This document shows, piece after piece, positions 47,759 through 58,118 of a stretch of DNA of 64,000 nucleotides. Within the stretch, counting starts at the first letter, position 1. Every line of letters starts with the position of its first letter. The DNA is taken from the NCBI RefSeq assembly GCF_002744715.1, contig NZ_KZ319372.1, positions 209,593-273,592 of the forward strand, given 5' to 3'. This stretch comes from Marinobacter profundi. Its GTDB lineage: Bacteria; Pseudomonadota; Gammaproteobacteria; Pseudomonadales; Oleiphilaceae. The notes beneath the pieces are model-generated. The model was given only the letters and a program-made list of their open reading frames with translations. It did no database searches and was not told where the DNA came from. The position numbers and the translations under genes were made by a program.

Positions 47759-48475
47759 ATGACTTGTCGTGACTGCCAGCGTGATCTGGTTTCTTACATT
47801 CTGAACGAGCTTCCGGCGGCGCAGGCAAAAGGGGTTGCCGCCCATCTTGCCGGCTGCGAGCGCTGCTTGTCACGGCTGGCCAGTGAAAGGGCGATTCTGG
47901 ATGCGCTTGCGCAGCACGGCATTCCGGATCCGTCACCGGATTTCGAGCAGCGGGTGCTTGGTGCCGCGACTACTCGCCATGGCGGCGGGGGTGCAGGGCA
48001 GGGCTGGAGCACGCCGATTCTGGGTGGCGCCATCGCAGCGGCGCTGGCGTTGGGCATTGCTTTAGGTGTGGGGCTCAAGTCCGGATCGGGCGAAGGGGAG
48101 CCGTCAGCCATGGCTGACGCGACTGCGACGTCAGTTGCGCCGGTTGCAGAAGGCAGCTCGGACAGCGTTCCGGTAGTTGTCGACAGTGTCCGGACGGTGC
48201 GGCTGGCTTTCAATTCCGGCGAGGCGCTGACCGGTGTGACCCTGACACTGGAACTGCCTCCCCATGTGGAGCTGGCAACCTACCCGGGTCATCACCAGCT
48301 GAGCTGGAAAGTGGACCTTGCGGCGGGTGAAAACGTCCTCGCGCTGCCTCTGAGGGTACTGTTCCCCGGGGCCGGAGAACTGGTTGCTCACCTTGATGAC
48401 GGTCGCCGACAGAAAACCTTCCGGGCTAGTATCCCCGGAGCTACTGCGGCGGCAACAACGGAGCCTGCATCATGA
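47759..48475 (+). CDS. Zinc-type anti-sigma factor
   Basis: A 238-residue membrane anti-sigma factor. The N-terminus has the zf-HC2/ZAS motif: Cys3, Cys6 and HLAGCERC with His29, Cys33 and Cys36. One membrane segment spans about residues 85-106 (ILGGAIAAALALGIALGVGL). A periplasmic domain follows (RTVRLAFNSGEALTGVTLTL). The ATG at 47759 has GAGG 8 nt upstream. The stop overlaps the next start (ATGA). It probably binds and silences the sigma factor encoded just upstream. Confidence 0.88.
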   Translation: MTCRDCQRDLVSYILNELPAAQAKGVAAHLAGCERCLSRLASERAILDALAQHGIPDPSPDFEQRVLGAATTRHGGGGAGQGWSTPILGGAIAAALALGIALGVGLKSGSGEGEPSAMADATATSVAPVAEGSSDSVPVVVDSVRTVRLAFNSGEALTGVTLTLELPPHVELATYPGHHQLSWKVDLAAGENVLALPLRVLFPGAGELVAHLDDGRRQKTFRASIPGATAAATTEPAS

Positions 48476-49020
48476 TTGAGGTGCTGAACAAGATGGCAGG
48501 GCGGATATCAGGCGTGCTGGTTTTGCTGGTGTTCGTGGTAACGGCGGCGCACGCCAGTGATGATCTCGATGTCACCATGCGAATGGTGACGGACGATGCC
48601 GAACTCACGGAGTCGGTGGTCCGGGAGATTGAACTGCCACAGCCGGTGATTACGGACCGATTCGAGATGCCGGGACTGCGGGACAGCATCGACGTGCTGG
48701 ACAGCACGCGGGAGCTGAGTGACGCGGTCAGCGAGCAGACCAGCGATATTCAGGATCTGGTCGATGATGATCTGCTGAACACCGAAGATATACTCGAGGG
48801 TCCCGGCGATATCCTTGACGGAACTCTTGATGGCACCGGTGACCTGTTGGATGGCACCGGTGATGTTCTTGATGGCGTTCTCGGTGATAACGGAGGTCTG
48901 CTGGATGGCACCGGCGACGTGCTGGACGGCACCCTCGATGGCGCCGGCAACCTGCTCGACGCCACTGGTGACACCCTGGAGCAGACAACCGATACGCTGC
49001 TGAACGGCTCGGGCAACTGA
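48472..49020 (+). CDS. Exported acidic repeat protein
   Basis: A 182-residue protein with a signal peptide (about residues 1-28, cleavage near AAHA/SDD). The middle part is acidic. Residues about 107-170 are a tandem array of DGTGDLL-type units in 7- and 11-residue spacing (for example DGTGDVL and DGTLDGTGDLL). No known domain is recognised. The repeats are reflected in near-identical DNA units around 48828-48960. It is translationally coupled to the anti-sigma gene by a 4-bp overlap. Function is unknown; metal binding by DGxGD loops is only a guess. Confidence 0.82.
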   Translation: MIEVLNKMAGRISGVLVLLVFVVTAAHASDDLDVTMRMVTDDAELTESVVREIELPQPVITDRFEMPGLRDSIDVLDSTRELSDAVSEQTSDIQDLVDDDLLNTEDILEGPGDILDGTLDGTGDLLDGTGDVLDGVLGDNGGLLDGTGDVLDGTLDGAGNLLDATGDTLEQTTDTLLNGSGN

Positions 49021-49253
49021 GGGTTTCGCCGCCAGCGGTCAACGGAGCTACCCGAGGACGTTCGGGCCATTCTTGCCGAGGCATGTTGCCCACTTTAACT
49101 CCGGCTTCCCAGCCGGCCTTCGCTGTTATACTCTCCAAGTAACGAGGTCTGCTCATTGGTCGCCAACTGACGCGGAATTGCGGGATACTCCGGCAAATAC
49201 TGCGTAGTGGTTGCGGCTGGTGCGTTATTCACACCTGTTCCGGGGAGCCCCGC

Positions 49254-50594
49254 TTGCTTGCAAGTTGGCGATTAGTACCGATTCTGCTTGTGCTTTGCCT
49301 GCCGGTGTCTACGGTCGTCGCCGCGACCGGAGCGGGAGCAGCTGATGCCCAGGCGTCGTTTCGTTCCGGTGTGAAGGCGTTCGGAGCGGGCGACCTGCAG
49401 CTGGCGCGCCAGTTTCTTGAAGAGGCTCGCAGCCGGGGCCTGACCCGTCTTTCCTTGCACTACAATCTTGGCGTTGTCTATTTTCGGTTGGGCGAATACT
49501 CGTTGGCAGAGGCCGAGTTTACCGCCTTACTGGATTCCGATCACCGCACCCTCGCAATGTACAACCTGGGCCTGGTTGCCCTCGGGTCCGGCAATACATT
49601 GTCTGCGCGAGACTGGTTCAGCTCGGTCCGACAGTCCGGGAGTGATGACAAGCTGGTGGCCCTTGCCACCCGCCAGCTTGACAGACTGGAGGCCGGTCAG
49701 CAGGAGATGCGGGTAGCCGACCGCGAATGGCAGGGCTACCTGTCCCTCGCAGGTGGCTACGACGACAATATTGCCAGTGCACCAGAGTCTGCCGCGACCG
49801 GTCGATCGGGTGCCGCCTGGGAGGCCATACTTGCCGGATCAGGTATCGCTGCCGGTAACCGGGACTCCGGGCTCCGCATTGAAGGTGCCGCTTATACCCG
49901 CCGCTACCCCTCGGCAAGTGATTTCAATACCGATCTGATCCGGTTGGGTGTTGCCTGGTTGCAACAGGCTGGCCCGGGACGTCTGGTGACGACGGTCAGT
50001 GGCTCCCAGAGCTGGCTGGACAGCCGGGAGCTCGAGCGTCAAGCCAGGCTGGACCTGGCCTACGAGGCCGATAATTGCGCCCTGTTGGGTAACGGAGGTG
50101 ACTGCAAGGCGACGGTATCCGGCAGCTCGGTCACCGGCGGTGAGGCGTTTCAGGCGTACGATGGTGAGTGGTATCGTGCGGCGTTTCGCGCCCGCAAGAA
50201 GATGGGCGCCTGGCGACTGGATGCCGAGTATCGCTATGAAGTAAACGACCGCGACGATCTCGAAACCTTCTGGGAGTTCTACAGCGTCTCGCCGCGTCGG
50301 CACTTTGTCGAGGCGGGAGTGCGCCGCTTGCTGACCTCGCGGTTGCAGGTCGGTGTCGAGGCCGGGTATCGGCATAGCCGGTATCCGGATCCCCACCGCC
50401 TTATCAGCGATGGTGTGATCCGGACCCTTGAGCGTGAGGATGAACGTGTCGAGGGTGGCGTGCTGGCCCGTTACGTGCTGAGTCGTCAATGGGTGATCAG
50501 TGCGGAATGGAATCTCACGGATAACGACAGCACCATCGATCGCTACGAGTATCGCCGTCAAACTGCCCAGATGGCGCTCGAAGGAGTCTTCTGA
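49254..50594 (+). CDS. TPR protein with C-terminal outer membrane beta-barrel
   Basis: A 446-residue exported protein with a signal peptide (residues about 1-23). TPR-like helices cover residues about 30-155 (SLHYNLGVVYFRLGEYSLAE). A beta-strand-rich part (about 160-446) ends in Phe, as outer-membrane barrels do. This TPR-plus-barrel layout recalls Slam (DUF560) proteins, but family membership is inferred only from architecture. It starts at a TTG with GGGGAG 6 nt upstream. A 233-bp gap separates it from the repeat-protein gene, so it may or may not share that operon. Confidence 0.78.
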   Translation: MLASWRLVPILLVLCLPVSTVVAATGAGAADAQASFRSGVKAFGAGDLQLARQFLEEARSRGLTRLSLHYNLGVVYFRLGEYSLAEAEFTALLDSDHRTLAMYNLGLVALGSGNTLSARDWFSSVRQSGSDDKLVALATRQLDRLEAGQQEMRVADREWQGYLSLAGGYDDNIASAPESAATGRSGAAWEAILAGSGIAAGNRDSGLRIEGAAYTRRYPSASDFNTDLIRLGVAWLQQAGPGRLVTTVSGSQSWLDSRELERQARLDLAYEADNCALLGNGGDCKATVSGSSVTGGEAFQAYDGEWYRAAFRARKKMGAWRLDAEYRYEVNDRDDLETFWEFYSVSPRRHFVEAGVRRLLTSRLQVGVEAGYRHSRYPDPHRLISDGVIRTLEREDERVEGGVLARYVLSRQWVISAEWNLTDNDSTIDRYEYRRQTAQMALEGVF

Positions 50595-50596
50595 CG

Positions 50597-50633
50597 AAAA
50601 CAGAACGGCCGCAAGGTGCGGCCGTTCTGTTTT
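50597..50633. terminator. Bidirectional terminator between the TPR-barrel and lipase genes
   Basis: A 16-bp perfect inverted repeat (arms 50597-50612 and 50618-50633) with A and T tracts at the ends, between convergent genes. Confidence 0.9.
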
Positions 50634-50659
50634 CTGGTGTCGCTCTTCAGGTGCCGGGA

Positions 50660-51646
<987 letters not shown>

Positions 51647-51853
51647 TCAACCTAACGGGCGTCTCCAGAGACATCTGGACATCATCCTGCGGACTGATGC
51701 TCACTTCTGTGCGCTGACTTCTTTTGGAATTGTTAGATCGTCGCAGTCAGTGCATCTCCTGGGAGATCTGATCAGTTTTCGGACAATATTGCGGGCAAGT
51801 CAACGAAGTTGGGGCGTTATGGGGCGGTTTTTGGCGGGTTTGTGATGCGGGTC

Positions 51854-51891
51854 GCCACCCTGGCCCGGAATGACATCCGGACCAGGGTGGC
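51854..51891 (-). terminator. Hairpin downstream of hemL
   Basis: A 10-bp stem GCCACCCTGG/CCAGGGTGGC with an inner CCGGA/TCCGG stem. No T run follows, so it may protect the 3' end rather than terminate. Confidence 0.5.
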
Positions 51892-51919
51892 ATCGAAACG
51901 CCTGGGGAGGGCGCCCGGT

Positions 51920-53203
51920 TTATTTCAGGGTTGCCATTACCTTGCTGGCGGCTTCAAGGGTATGGGCGATGTCGTCTTCGGACAGCGCGCCGCAGGTAAA
52001 GCCCGCCTCGAATGCGGAGGGTGCCAGGTAGACGCCTTCTTTCAGCATGCCCTGGAAGAAAGCCTTGAAGCGCTCAATGTCGCAGGCCATCACCTGGTCA
52101 AAACGGGTGATCTGCGATTCTGAGCTGAAGAAGAAGCCAAACATCCCGCCAACGCCCTGTACGGCCATCGGAATGCCGGCCTTGTCTGCGACAGCCTTCA
52201 ATCCGTCCCGCACCGCAGCAGTCCGGGCTGCCAGGCGGTCGTGGAATCCGGGTTCGCAAATGGCATTGAGGGTCGTCAGGCCTGCGGTCATTGCCAGCGG
52301 ATTACCGGACAGGGTGCCTGCCTGGTAAACCGGCCCAAGGGGGGAGATGTGCTCCATAATCTCCCGTTTACCGCCAAAGGCACCCACCGGCAGGCCGCCA
52401 CCGATGACCTTGCCAAGTGCAGTCAGGTCCGGGGTGATGCCATAGTGGCCCTGGGCGCCGCCGAGAGAAACCCGGAAGCCGGTCATTACCTCATCAAAGA
52501 TCAACACCGTACCGTACTGGTCACAGACCTCCCGCAACCCCTCCAGGAAGCCCGGCACCGGCGGAATACAGTTCATATTACCGGCCACCGGCTCGACAAT
52601 GATGGCGGCAACCTGGTCGCCGAGGCGGGCAAAGGTTTCCCGCACGCTGTCGATGTCGTTATAGGTGAGCGTAATGGTGAGTTCGGCAAGGCTGGCCGGA
52701 ATGCCCGGTGAATTGGGCACCCCCAGCGTCAGTGCCCCCGAGCCGGCTTTTACCAGCAGCGAGTCGACGTGACCATGGTAGCAACCCTCGAACTTGACCA
52801 CTTTGTCCCGGCCGGTATAGCCGCGGGCGAGCCGGATGGCACTCATCGTGGCTTCGGTGCCGGAGTTGACCATCCGCACCAGATCGATCGAGGGCACAAG
52901 TTCGCAGACTTTCTTGGCCATTTCGGTCTCGATCGCGGTCGGTGCGCCATAGCCCACCCCCAGTTCGATCTGCGCGTGCAAGGCATCCTTGATGCGCTTG
53001 TCTGAATGGCCAAGGATCATGGGGCCCCAGGAGCCGATGTAATCAATGTATCGGCGGCCATCTTCATCGTAGAGGTAGGCGCCCTCTGCGTGGTTGAAGA
53101 ACAATGGAGTGCCACCCACGCCCCGGAACGCCCGGACCGGCGAGTTAACGCCGCCAGGAATATATTTCTGGGCCTGCTCAAAAAGGATTTCGGAATGGGT
53201 CAT
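51920..53203 (-). CDS. hemL: Glutamate-1-semialdehyde 2,1-aminomutase
   Basis: A PLP enzyme converting glutamate-1-semialdehyde to 5-aminolevulinate for haem. The 427-residue protein has [35 protein letters not shown], the cofactor Asp in [11 protein letters not shown], and the Schiff-base Lys in [18 protein letters not shown]. It is 3 bp downstream of thiE on the same strand, as in Pseudomonas. hemJ lies three genes upstream. Confidence 0.97.
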   Translation of the reverse strand: MTHSEILFEQAQKYIPGGVNSPVRAFRGVGGTPLFFNHAEGAYLYDEDGRRYIDYIGSWGPMILGHSDKRIKDALHAQIELGVGYGAPTAIETEMAKKVCELVPSIDLVRMVNSGTEATMSAIRLARGYTGRDKVVKFEGCYHGHVDSLLVKAGSGALTLGVPNSPGIPASLAELTITLTYNDIDSVRETFARLGDQVAAIIVEPVAGNMNCIPPVPGFLEGLREVCDQYGTVLIFDEVMTGFRVSLGGAQGHYGITPDLTALGKVIGGGLPVGAFGGKREIMEHISPLGPVYQAGTLSGNPLAMTAGLTTLNAICEPGFHDRLAARTAAVRDGLKAVADKAGIPMAVQGVGGMFGFFFSSESQITRFDQVMACDIERFKAFFQGMLKEGVYLAPSAFEAGFTCGALSEDDIAHTLEAASKVMATLK

Positions 53204-53206
53204 GAT

Positions 53207-53884
53207 TCAGGACTCCCGTACTGACGATAAATGAAAAAGGGGATGGTGGCGGCTGAACAGGTTAGCAAATTCCCGGGCCCGCTGTTCGGTGTCGTCGCTG
53301 CCGAACAGTCCGCCCACGACGGCGAGCAGGTCAGCACCGGCGCAAATCATCTGCGCAGCATTATCAAGGGTGATGCCGCCGATGGCTGTTACCGGTTTGC
53401 CAAACTGGCGGGCGCGCCCGAGCACAGCCGGATCGGCTGGTGGCGCGGTGGGTTTGGTGCCGGAAACGAAGAAACGGCCAAAGGCGAGGTAGTCGGCGCC
53501 GGCCTGATCGGCGGTGCGGGCCAGCTCCAGGTCGCCGTGGCAGGTGATACCGACGATGGCGTCGTCACCCAGCAGTTGCCTTGCTTCGTGAAGTGGGCGA
53601 TCGCCCTGGCCCAGATGAACACCTGCCGCCCCGACCCGCAGTGCGAGCTCCGGGTCGTCATTGATGATCAGCAGGGCTCCGGCATTGCGACAGGCGGCCT
53701 GCAGGCTGCGGGCCTGGCTCAGGCGGTCGCTCGGCGGTGAGTTCTTGTCACGATACTGCACCATGACAGCGCCGCCGGTGAGCGCGGCTTCCACGTCGCG
53801 GATCAGTCGCGAGTCTGGCATCAGGGCGCTGTCGGTAATGGCATAGAGTCCGGGGCGAATGCCCTTGCACGCGGGCGCTGTCAT
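53207..53884 (-). CDS. thiE: Thiamine-phosphate synthase
   Basis: Joins HMP-pyrophosphate and thiazole phosphate to form thiamine phosphate. The 225-residue TIM-barrel protein has QYRDKNSPPSDRL, LLIINDDPELALRVGAAGVHLGQ, and the phosphate-binding ITAIGGITLDN (written here as VTAIGGITLDNAAQM). It overlaps thiD by 4 bp, so thiD and thiE are coupled. Confidence 0.95.
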   Translation of the reverse strand: MTAPACKGIRPGLYAITDSALMPDSRLIRDVEAALTGGAVMVQYRDKNSPPSDRLSQARSLQAACRNAGALLIINDDPELALRVGAAGVHLGQGDRPLHEARQLLGDDAIVGITCHGDLELARTADQAGADYLAFGRFFVSGTKPTAPPADPAVLGRARQFGKPVTAIGGITLDNAAQMICAGADLLAVVGGLFGSDDTEQRAREFANLFSRHHPLFHLSSVRES

Positions 53885-54669
53885 GATTCGAGCCGGACGC
53901 TGCGGTCCGGAACGGGCTGTCCCTGGCCGACTGCCAGGGCGTGCCCGATGGCTAGCGCAACGAACTGCTGGGCCTGCTCGATGGCGGCCTCAAGGGGCAG
54001 GCCGGCGGCCCGTCCCGCCGCAATCGATGCGGCCAGGGTGCAGCCGGTGCCGTGGTATTCACCACCCACCCGGGTGATGGACCATTGGGTTGGTGCCTGG
54101 CCCGAGCGGTACAGCGTGTTGATGATTTTTGCTCCCTCGCCATGGCCACCGGTTGCCAGCACCGAGTGACAGCCTGCCTGCAGCAGAGTGTTCGCAGCAC
54201 TCGGTGGGTTGTCGCTCTGGCCCAGCAAGGCTAGCTCAATGCCGTTCGGCGTGATGACCTCGGCGCGGGGAAACAGGTCGCCTCGCATCCGCGTAATTAA
54301 CTCGGCGTCGGCCAGGTCGCCACCACCGGCGGCTTTGATCACCGGGTCGACTATCAGGGGAATTCCCGGGTGCAGATCGAGAAACCGGGTAATGGCCCCG
54401 ACCACGCTGGCGTTGCCCAGCGCGCCGGTCTTGATGGCGTGGATCGGTGTGTCGGCAGCCAGGCACGCCAGTTGTTCGCCGATCAGTTCCGCTGCCACCG
54501 GTGCCGCATTGTAGACGTTGCGGGTATCCTGCACCGTCAGGCAGGTCAGCACCGGCAGTGGATGACAGCCCAGTGCGGTGATGGCCTGGATGTCGGCCTG
54601 GATGCCGGCCCCACCACAAGGGTCCAGTCCGGACAGAACGAGGACCTGGGGGCGTTGCTGTAGTTTGAT
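53881..54669 (-). CDS. thiD: Hydroxymethylpyrimidine/phosphomethylpyrimidine kinase, apparent AUC start
   Basis: Phosphorylates HMP and HMP-P in thiamine synthesis. From a GTG at 54552 the protein lacks its conserved N-terminus. Upstream in frame the sequence reads KLQQRPQVLVLSGLDPCGG then AGIQADIQAITALGC, the expected beta1 strand and GTDPSGGAGIQAD-type motif. No ATG, GTG or TTG lies between this and the in-frame TGA codons. AAGGAG followed by 7 nt leads to ATC at 54669, giving 262 residues, a normal length. Later motifs include LIVDPVIKAAGGGDLA and GTGCTLAASIAAG. The function is secure; the start codon is inferred. Confidence 0.85.
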   Translation of the reverse strand: MKLQQRPQVLVLSGLDPCGGAGIQADIQAITALGCHPLPVLTCLTVQDTRNVYNAAPVAAELIGEQLACLAADTPIHAIKTGALGNASVVGAITRFLDLHPGIPLIVDPVIKAAGGGDLADAELITRMRGDLFPRAEVITPNGIELALLGQSDNPPSAANTLLQAGCHSVLATGGHGEGAKIINTLYRSGQAPTQWSITRVGGEYHGTGCTLAASIAAGRAAGLPLEAAIEQAQQFVALAIGHALAVGQGQPVPDRSVRLES

Positions 54670-54693
54670 AGCGCGACTCCTTGAATCAGTTCA

Positions 54694-55116
54694 TCAGAAC
54701 GGTCGCACCGTGGCGAGGATGATCACCGCCACCAGGATGAAGACCGGAATTTCATTGAACCAGCGGTAAAAAACATGGCTGCGGGTGTTGCGATCGTCCC
54801 GGAACACCCGCACCAGGTGGCCGCAATAAAAATGGTAAATAATCAGCAGGACAATAAGGCTGAGCTTGGCGTGCAGCCAGCCCTGGCTGAGGTAACCGGC
54901 CGTATTGTAACTGATCAGCCACACCCCAAAAATCACCGTGGCGACCATTGAAGGCGTGGTGATGCCACGATACAGCTTACGCTCCATGATCTTGAAGCGG
55001 TCGCGCCCGGGCTGATCCTCACAGGCGGCGTGATACACGAACAGCCGCGGTAAATAGAAGATGCCGGCAAACCAGCAAACCATGGCAATCAGGTGGAGGG
55101 CTTTAACCCATAGCAT
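54694..55116 (-). CDS. hemJ: Protoporphyrinogen IX oxidase HemJ
   Basis: A 140-residue membrane protein of the HemJ/UPF0093 family, which oxidises protoporphyrinogen IX in haem synthesis. It has about four hydrophobic segments, the conserved N-terminal His in KALHLIAMVCWFAGIFYLPR, and WLHAKLSLIVLLIIYHFYCG with the conserved Lys. It sits between the CLC gene and thiD on one strand, close to hemL, which fits the pathway. Confidence 0.93.
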   Translation of the reverse strand: MLWVKALHLIAMVCWFAGIFYLPRLFVYHAACEDQPGRDRFKIMERKLYRGITTPSMVATVIFGVWLISYNTAGYLSQGWLHAKLSLIVLLIIYHFYCGHLVRVFRDDRNTRSHVFYRWFNEIPVFILVAVIILATVRPF

Positions 55117-55119
55117 GTG

Positions 55120-56895
55120 TCAGCTCCGTCGGTATTGGTAATAACTCTCGATATCGGACCTTAGAACGACGCCATAGATCCGCTGGATCATCGGCGCCGC
55201 ATGACGCTGGACAAAAAGTGCCTCCGCGCTGGTTTCATCAAATTCGTTCAATGCCTCTTCGAGCGTGGCCTGGTACTGCACCGGCGCCACGTCACGGCGG
55301 TTAGCCGGAATGTCCATCAGGTCAATGGTTTCCGGCAGTTCCACTTCGCCTTCGCTGGCGAGAGTGGCGATATCCTCTAGATAGCGTGCGAGGTCCACAG
55401 AGGGCATCAGGGCGGTCGGCCCGTCACTGCCATCAACGATGAGCCACTTCGGCTCGGCCCTGAGAATCTGGCGAGCCTCCTCCAGGGGCAGGTAGCGTTC
55501 GGTGCGGTGAATGCTGCGATCCATGATGGCGCCGACAGATACCCGCCGCAGGGCCTGGATAATCGGCGAGTTCTGATAACTCAGGCCCTGGCTCTTGAGG
55601 ATGGTCAGAAACAGCGACTTCTTGCCGAACACTTCACTGGTCACCAGGCTGGCGGTGGTGATCACCAGCATCCCCGGCAGAATGATATTGGGATTGCGGG
55701 TCAGCTCGATCAGGGCCATCAGCGCGGCGAGTGGCGCCTGCAGCACCGCACCCATCATCGCGCCCATGCCCAGCATGGCATAGAAGCCGACCGAGGACGC
55801 ATGTTCCGGGGCGACATGGGCGCCCACCAGCCCCATGGCCCCGCCCAGGGTTGCGCCCATGAAAATGGTGGGGCCGATGACGCCGCTGGGCATGCCAAGG
55901 CCGATCGTCACCGAGGTGATCACCAGCTTGGCGAGCCCGGCCCCGAGCAGCAGCCAGAACGGCAGCTGATTGTGGATGGTAAGGCTAACGGTGTCATATC
56001 CAATACCCATCACCTGGGGCACGAGGATTGCAAAGGGAACCATCAGCACGCCGGCAAAGGTGAGTCTCAGCCAGATCGGACGGTGCTGGAAGCGGCCACT
56101 GCTGTCCACCAAGTGGATAAAGGCTGCGGCCGCCACCCCGATGATGACGGCAATCGCCAGGATCCAGGGGATCTCCATCAGTGAATTCATCGTCAGTGCC
56201 GGAACACTGAACGCCGGCTCGGCGCCGTACACCACCTGGGTGACGATGGCGGCACTGACGGCAGCCAGGATAATCGGCGTGAAGCCGGCGATGGTGTATT
56301 CCATCATCACGACTTCCATGGCAAAGATGACCCCGGAGATCGGGGTGTTGAATGACGCTGAAATGGCGGCAGCGCAGCCACAGGCTACCAGGGTCCGGAT
56401 GCTGTTGTTGGGTAGCCTCATCCACTGCCCCATCAGACTGGACACCGCGGCGCCAAGGTGTACTGCGGGGCCCTCGCGGCCAGCTGACTGCCCGCTGATG
56501 ACGGTGCCGACGCCGGCGACGAACTGGACCATCATGCTGCGAAAGGAAATGTAGCCCTGATGGTAGTTCAGGCGCTCCATGACATGGACAATCCCAACCT
56601 TGCGATCCTGAATATGCAGACGGTGCAACAACACGCCCAGGGCGATTGCTCCGCCCAGCGGAAGCAGCCCGCGAGTCAGGATGTCGAGGTTCTCGAAGCC
56701 TTCGGAGCCCCGCCCGGGCAGGAAATAGTCCAGTGGCCACTCAATGGCCTGGCGAAACAACAGGATGACGGCCCCGGTAAAGATCCCGGACAATAGCCCC
56801 AGCAACGCGAGCTGGGGCAGAGCATCCACACCGGACAACCTGCGTCGGAACATCGGAATCAGGTTCTCGGTGATGTAATGCATAATGTTGGGCAT
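55120..56895 (-). CDS. CLC-family chloride channel/antiporter with CBS domains
   Basis: A 591-residue membrane protein. The CLC core (residues about 25-430) has [16 protein letters not shown] with the gating-Glu motif GREGP, and [15 protein letters not shown] in place of GxFxP. The usual GSGIP anion-binding motif is replaced by [15 protein letters not shown] cytoplasmic CBS pair (about 450-590) starts near [12 protein letters not shown]. It resembles ClcB-type proteins. Whether it is a channel or a proton antiporter cannot be decided here. It is the first gene of the CLC-hemJ-thiD-thiE-hemL run. Confidence 0.9.
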   Translation of the reverse strand: MPNIMHYITENLIPMFRRRLSGVDALPQLALLGLLSGIFTGAVILLFRQAIEWPLDYFLPGRGSEGFENLDILTRGLLPLGGAIALGVLLHRLHIQDRKVGIVHVMERLNYHQGYISFRSMMVQFVAGVGTVISGQSAGREGPAVHLGAAVSSLMGQWMRLPNNSIRTLVACGCAAAISASFNTPISGVIFAMEVVMMEYTIAGFTPIILAAVSAAIVTQVVYGAEPAFSVPALTMNSLMEIPWILAIAVIIGVAAAAFIHLVDSSGRFQHRPIWLRLTFAGVLMVPFAILVPQVMGIGYDTVSLTIHNQLPFWLLLGAGLAKLVITSVTIGLGMPSGVIGPTIFMGATLGGAMGLVGAHVAPEHASSVGFYAMLGMGAMMGAVLQAPLAALMALIELTRNPNIILPGMLVITTASLVTSEVFGKKSLFLTILKSQGLSYQNSPIIQALRRVSVGAIMDRSIHRTERYLPLEEARQILRAEPKWLIVDGSDGPTALMPSVDLARYLEDIATLASEGEVELPETIDLMDIPANRRDVAPVQYQATLEEALNEFDETSAEALFVQRHAAPMIQRIYGVVLRSDIESYYQYRRS

Positions 56896-57069
56896 GGATG
56901 CCGGAGTTCCGGGTTGGGAGGCTGGAAAACGTTCTTGAAAAGGTATTGTAACGGGCAGTTAGGATGCTGCAATAAGTCGATGGTTTATCATGATAGACTA
57001 GTTGGCCGGAATTGGTCGCGCGGTGCTGGTCAGGCCCGCCAAATTAATTGTCAGAAGGTGGAGTTTTCG

Positions 57070-58110
57070 GTGATTAAAGTAGGTATTGTTGGCGGAACCG
57101 GTTACACCGGTGTGGAGTTGTTGAGAATTCTTGCCGGGCACCCGGATGCCGACGTGCGCTGTATCACCTCCCGCTCGGAAGCCGGCATGGCGGTGGCTGA
57201 CCTGTATCCCAACCTGCGCGGCCATTTCGACCTGGCGTTTTCTGAACCGGATCTGGATACCCTGACCGCCTGCGACCTGGTGTTCTTTGCGACTCCCCAT
57301 GGTGTCGCGATGCGCATGGTGCCGGAACTGATGGCCCGGGGTATCCGTGTGGTGGACCTGTCTGCTGACTTCCGGATCAAGGATCTGAAGGTATGGGCCG
57401 ATTGGTATGGTATGCCCCATGAGACTCCGGAGTGGGCGGCCAAAGCGGTTTACGGTCTGCCGGAAGTGGCGCGCGATGCCATTCGTGCGGCGCAGCTGGT
57501 GGCCAATCCCGGTTGTTATCCCACCGCGGTGCAACTGGGTTTCCTGCCGCTGCTGGAGAATGACCTGGTGGATACCTCACGACTCATTGCCGACGCCAAG
57601 TCCGGTGCCAGTGGAGCAGGGCGCCAGGCCAACATAGGGATGCTGCATGGTGAAATCGGCGAGAGCTTCAAGGCCTATGGGGCGTCCGGTCACCGGCACC
57701 TGCCGGAAATCCGGCAGGGGCTGGCCAATGCGGCTTCGGGCGCGGACATAGGTGTCACCTTTGTGCCGCACCTGTTGCCCATGATTCGTGGCATCGAGGC
57801 TACCCTGTATGCCGAGCTGCGTAATCCGGCCGATTTTGACCGCCTGCAGAGTCTTTACGAGGAGCGCTTCGCGGACGAACCGTTTGTGGATGTGATGCCG
57901 TTCGGCAGTCATCCTGAAACCCGCAGTGTCCGCGGTGCCAATGCCTGCCGCATGGCGCTGCACCGGCAGCCGGGGAGCAATATGGTCATTGTCAGTTCGG
58001 TGATTGATAACCTGGTCAAGGGGGCGGCAGGTCAGGCAGTGCAGAACATGAACATCATGTTTGGCATCGACGAGACCCTGGGCCTGGCTGCTCCGGCGTT
58101 GTTGCCGTAG
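57070..58110 (+). CDS. argC: N-acetyl-gamma-glutamyl-phosphate reductase
   Basis: The NADPH-dependent third step of arginine synthesis. The 346-residue protein starts with GTG as (M)[18 protein letters not shown], preceded by AAGGTGGAG. It has the catalytic Cys in [12 protein letters not shown] and the [10 protein letters not shown] segment with the active His. Upstream in-frame codons to 56878 encode no homology and are left out. It leads the argC-coiled-coil-bactofilin-erpA cluster. Confidence 0.96.
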   Translation: MIKVGIVGGTGYTGVELLRILAGHPDADVRCITSRSEAGMAVADLYPNLRGHFDLAFSEPDLDTLTACDLVFFATPHGVAMRMVPELMARGIRVVDLSADFRIKDLKVWADWYGMPHETPEWAAKAVYGLPEVARDAIRAAQLVANPGCYPTAVQLGFLPLLENDLVDTSRLIADAKSGASGAGRQANIGMLHGEIGESFKAYGASGHRHLPEIRQGLANAASGADIGVTFVPHLLPMIRGIEATLYAELRNPADFDRLQSLYEERFADEPFVDVMPFGSHPETRSVRGANACRMALHRQPGSNMVIVSSVIDNLVKGAAGQAVQNMNIMFGIDETLGLAAPALLP

Positions 58111-58118
58111 GTCGTCCG

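Noticed and set aside
48790..48990. RTX toxin-type calcium repeats in the exported repeat protein
   Set aside because: The units do not follow the GGxGxDxUx nonapeptide pattern, so RTX is not claimed.
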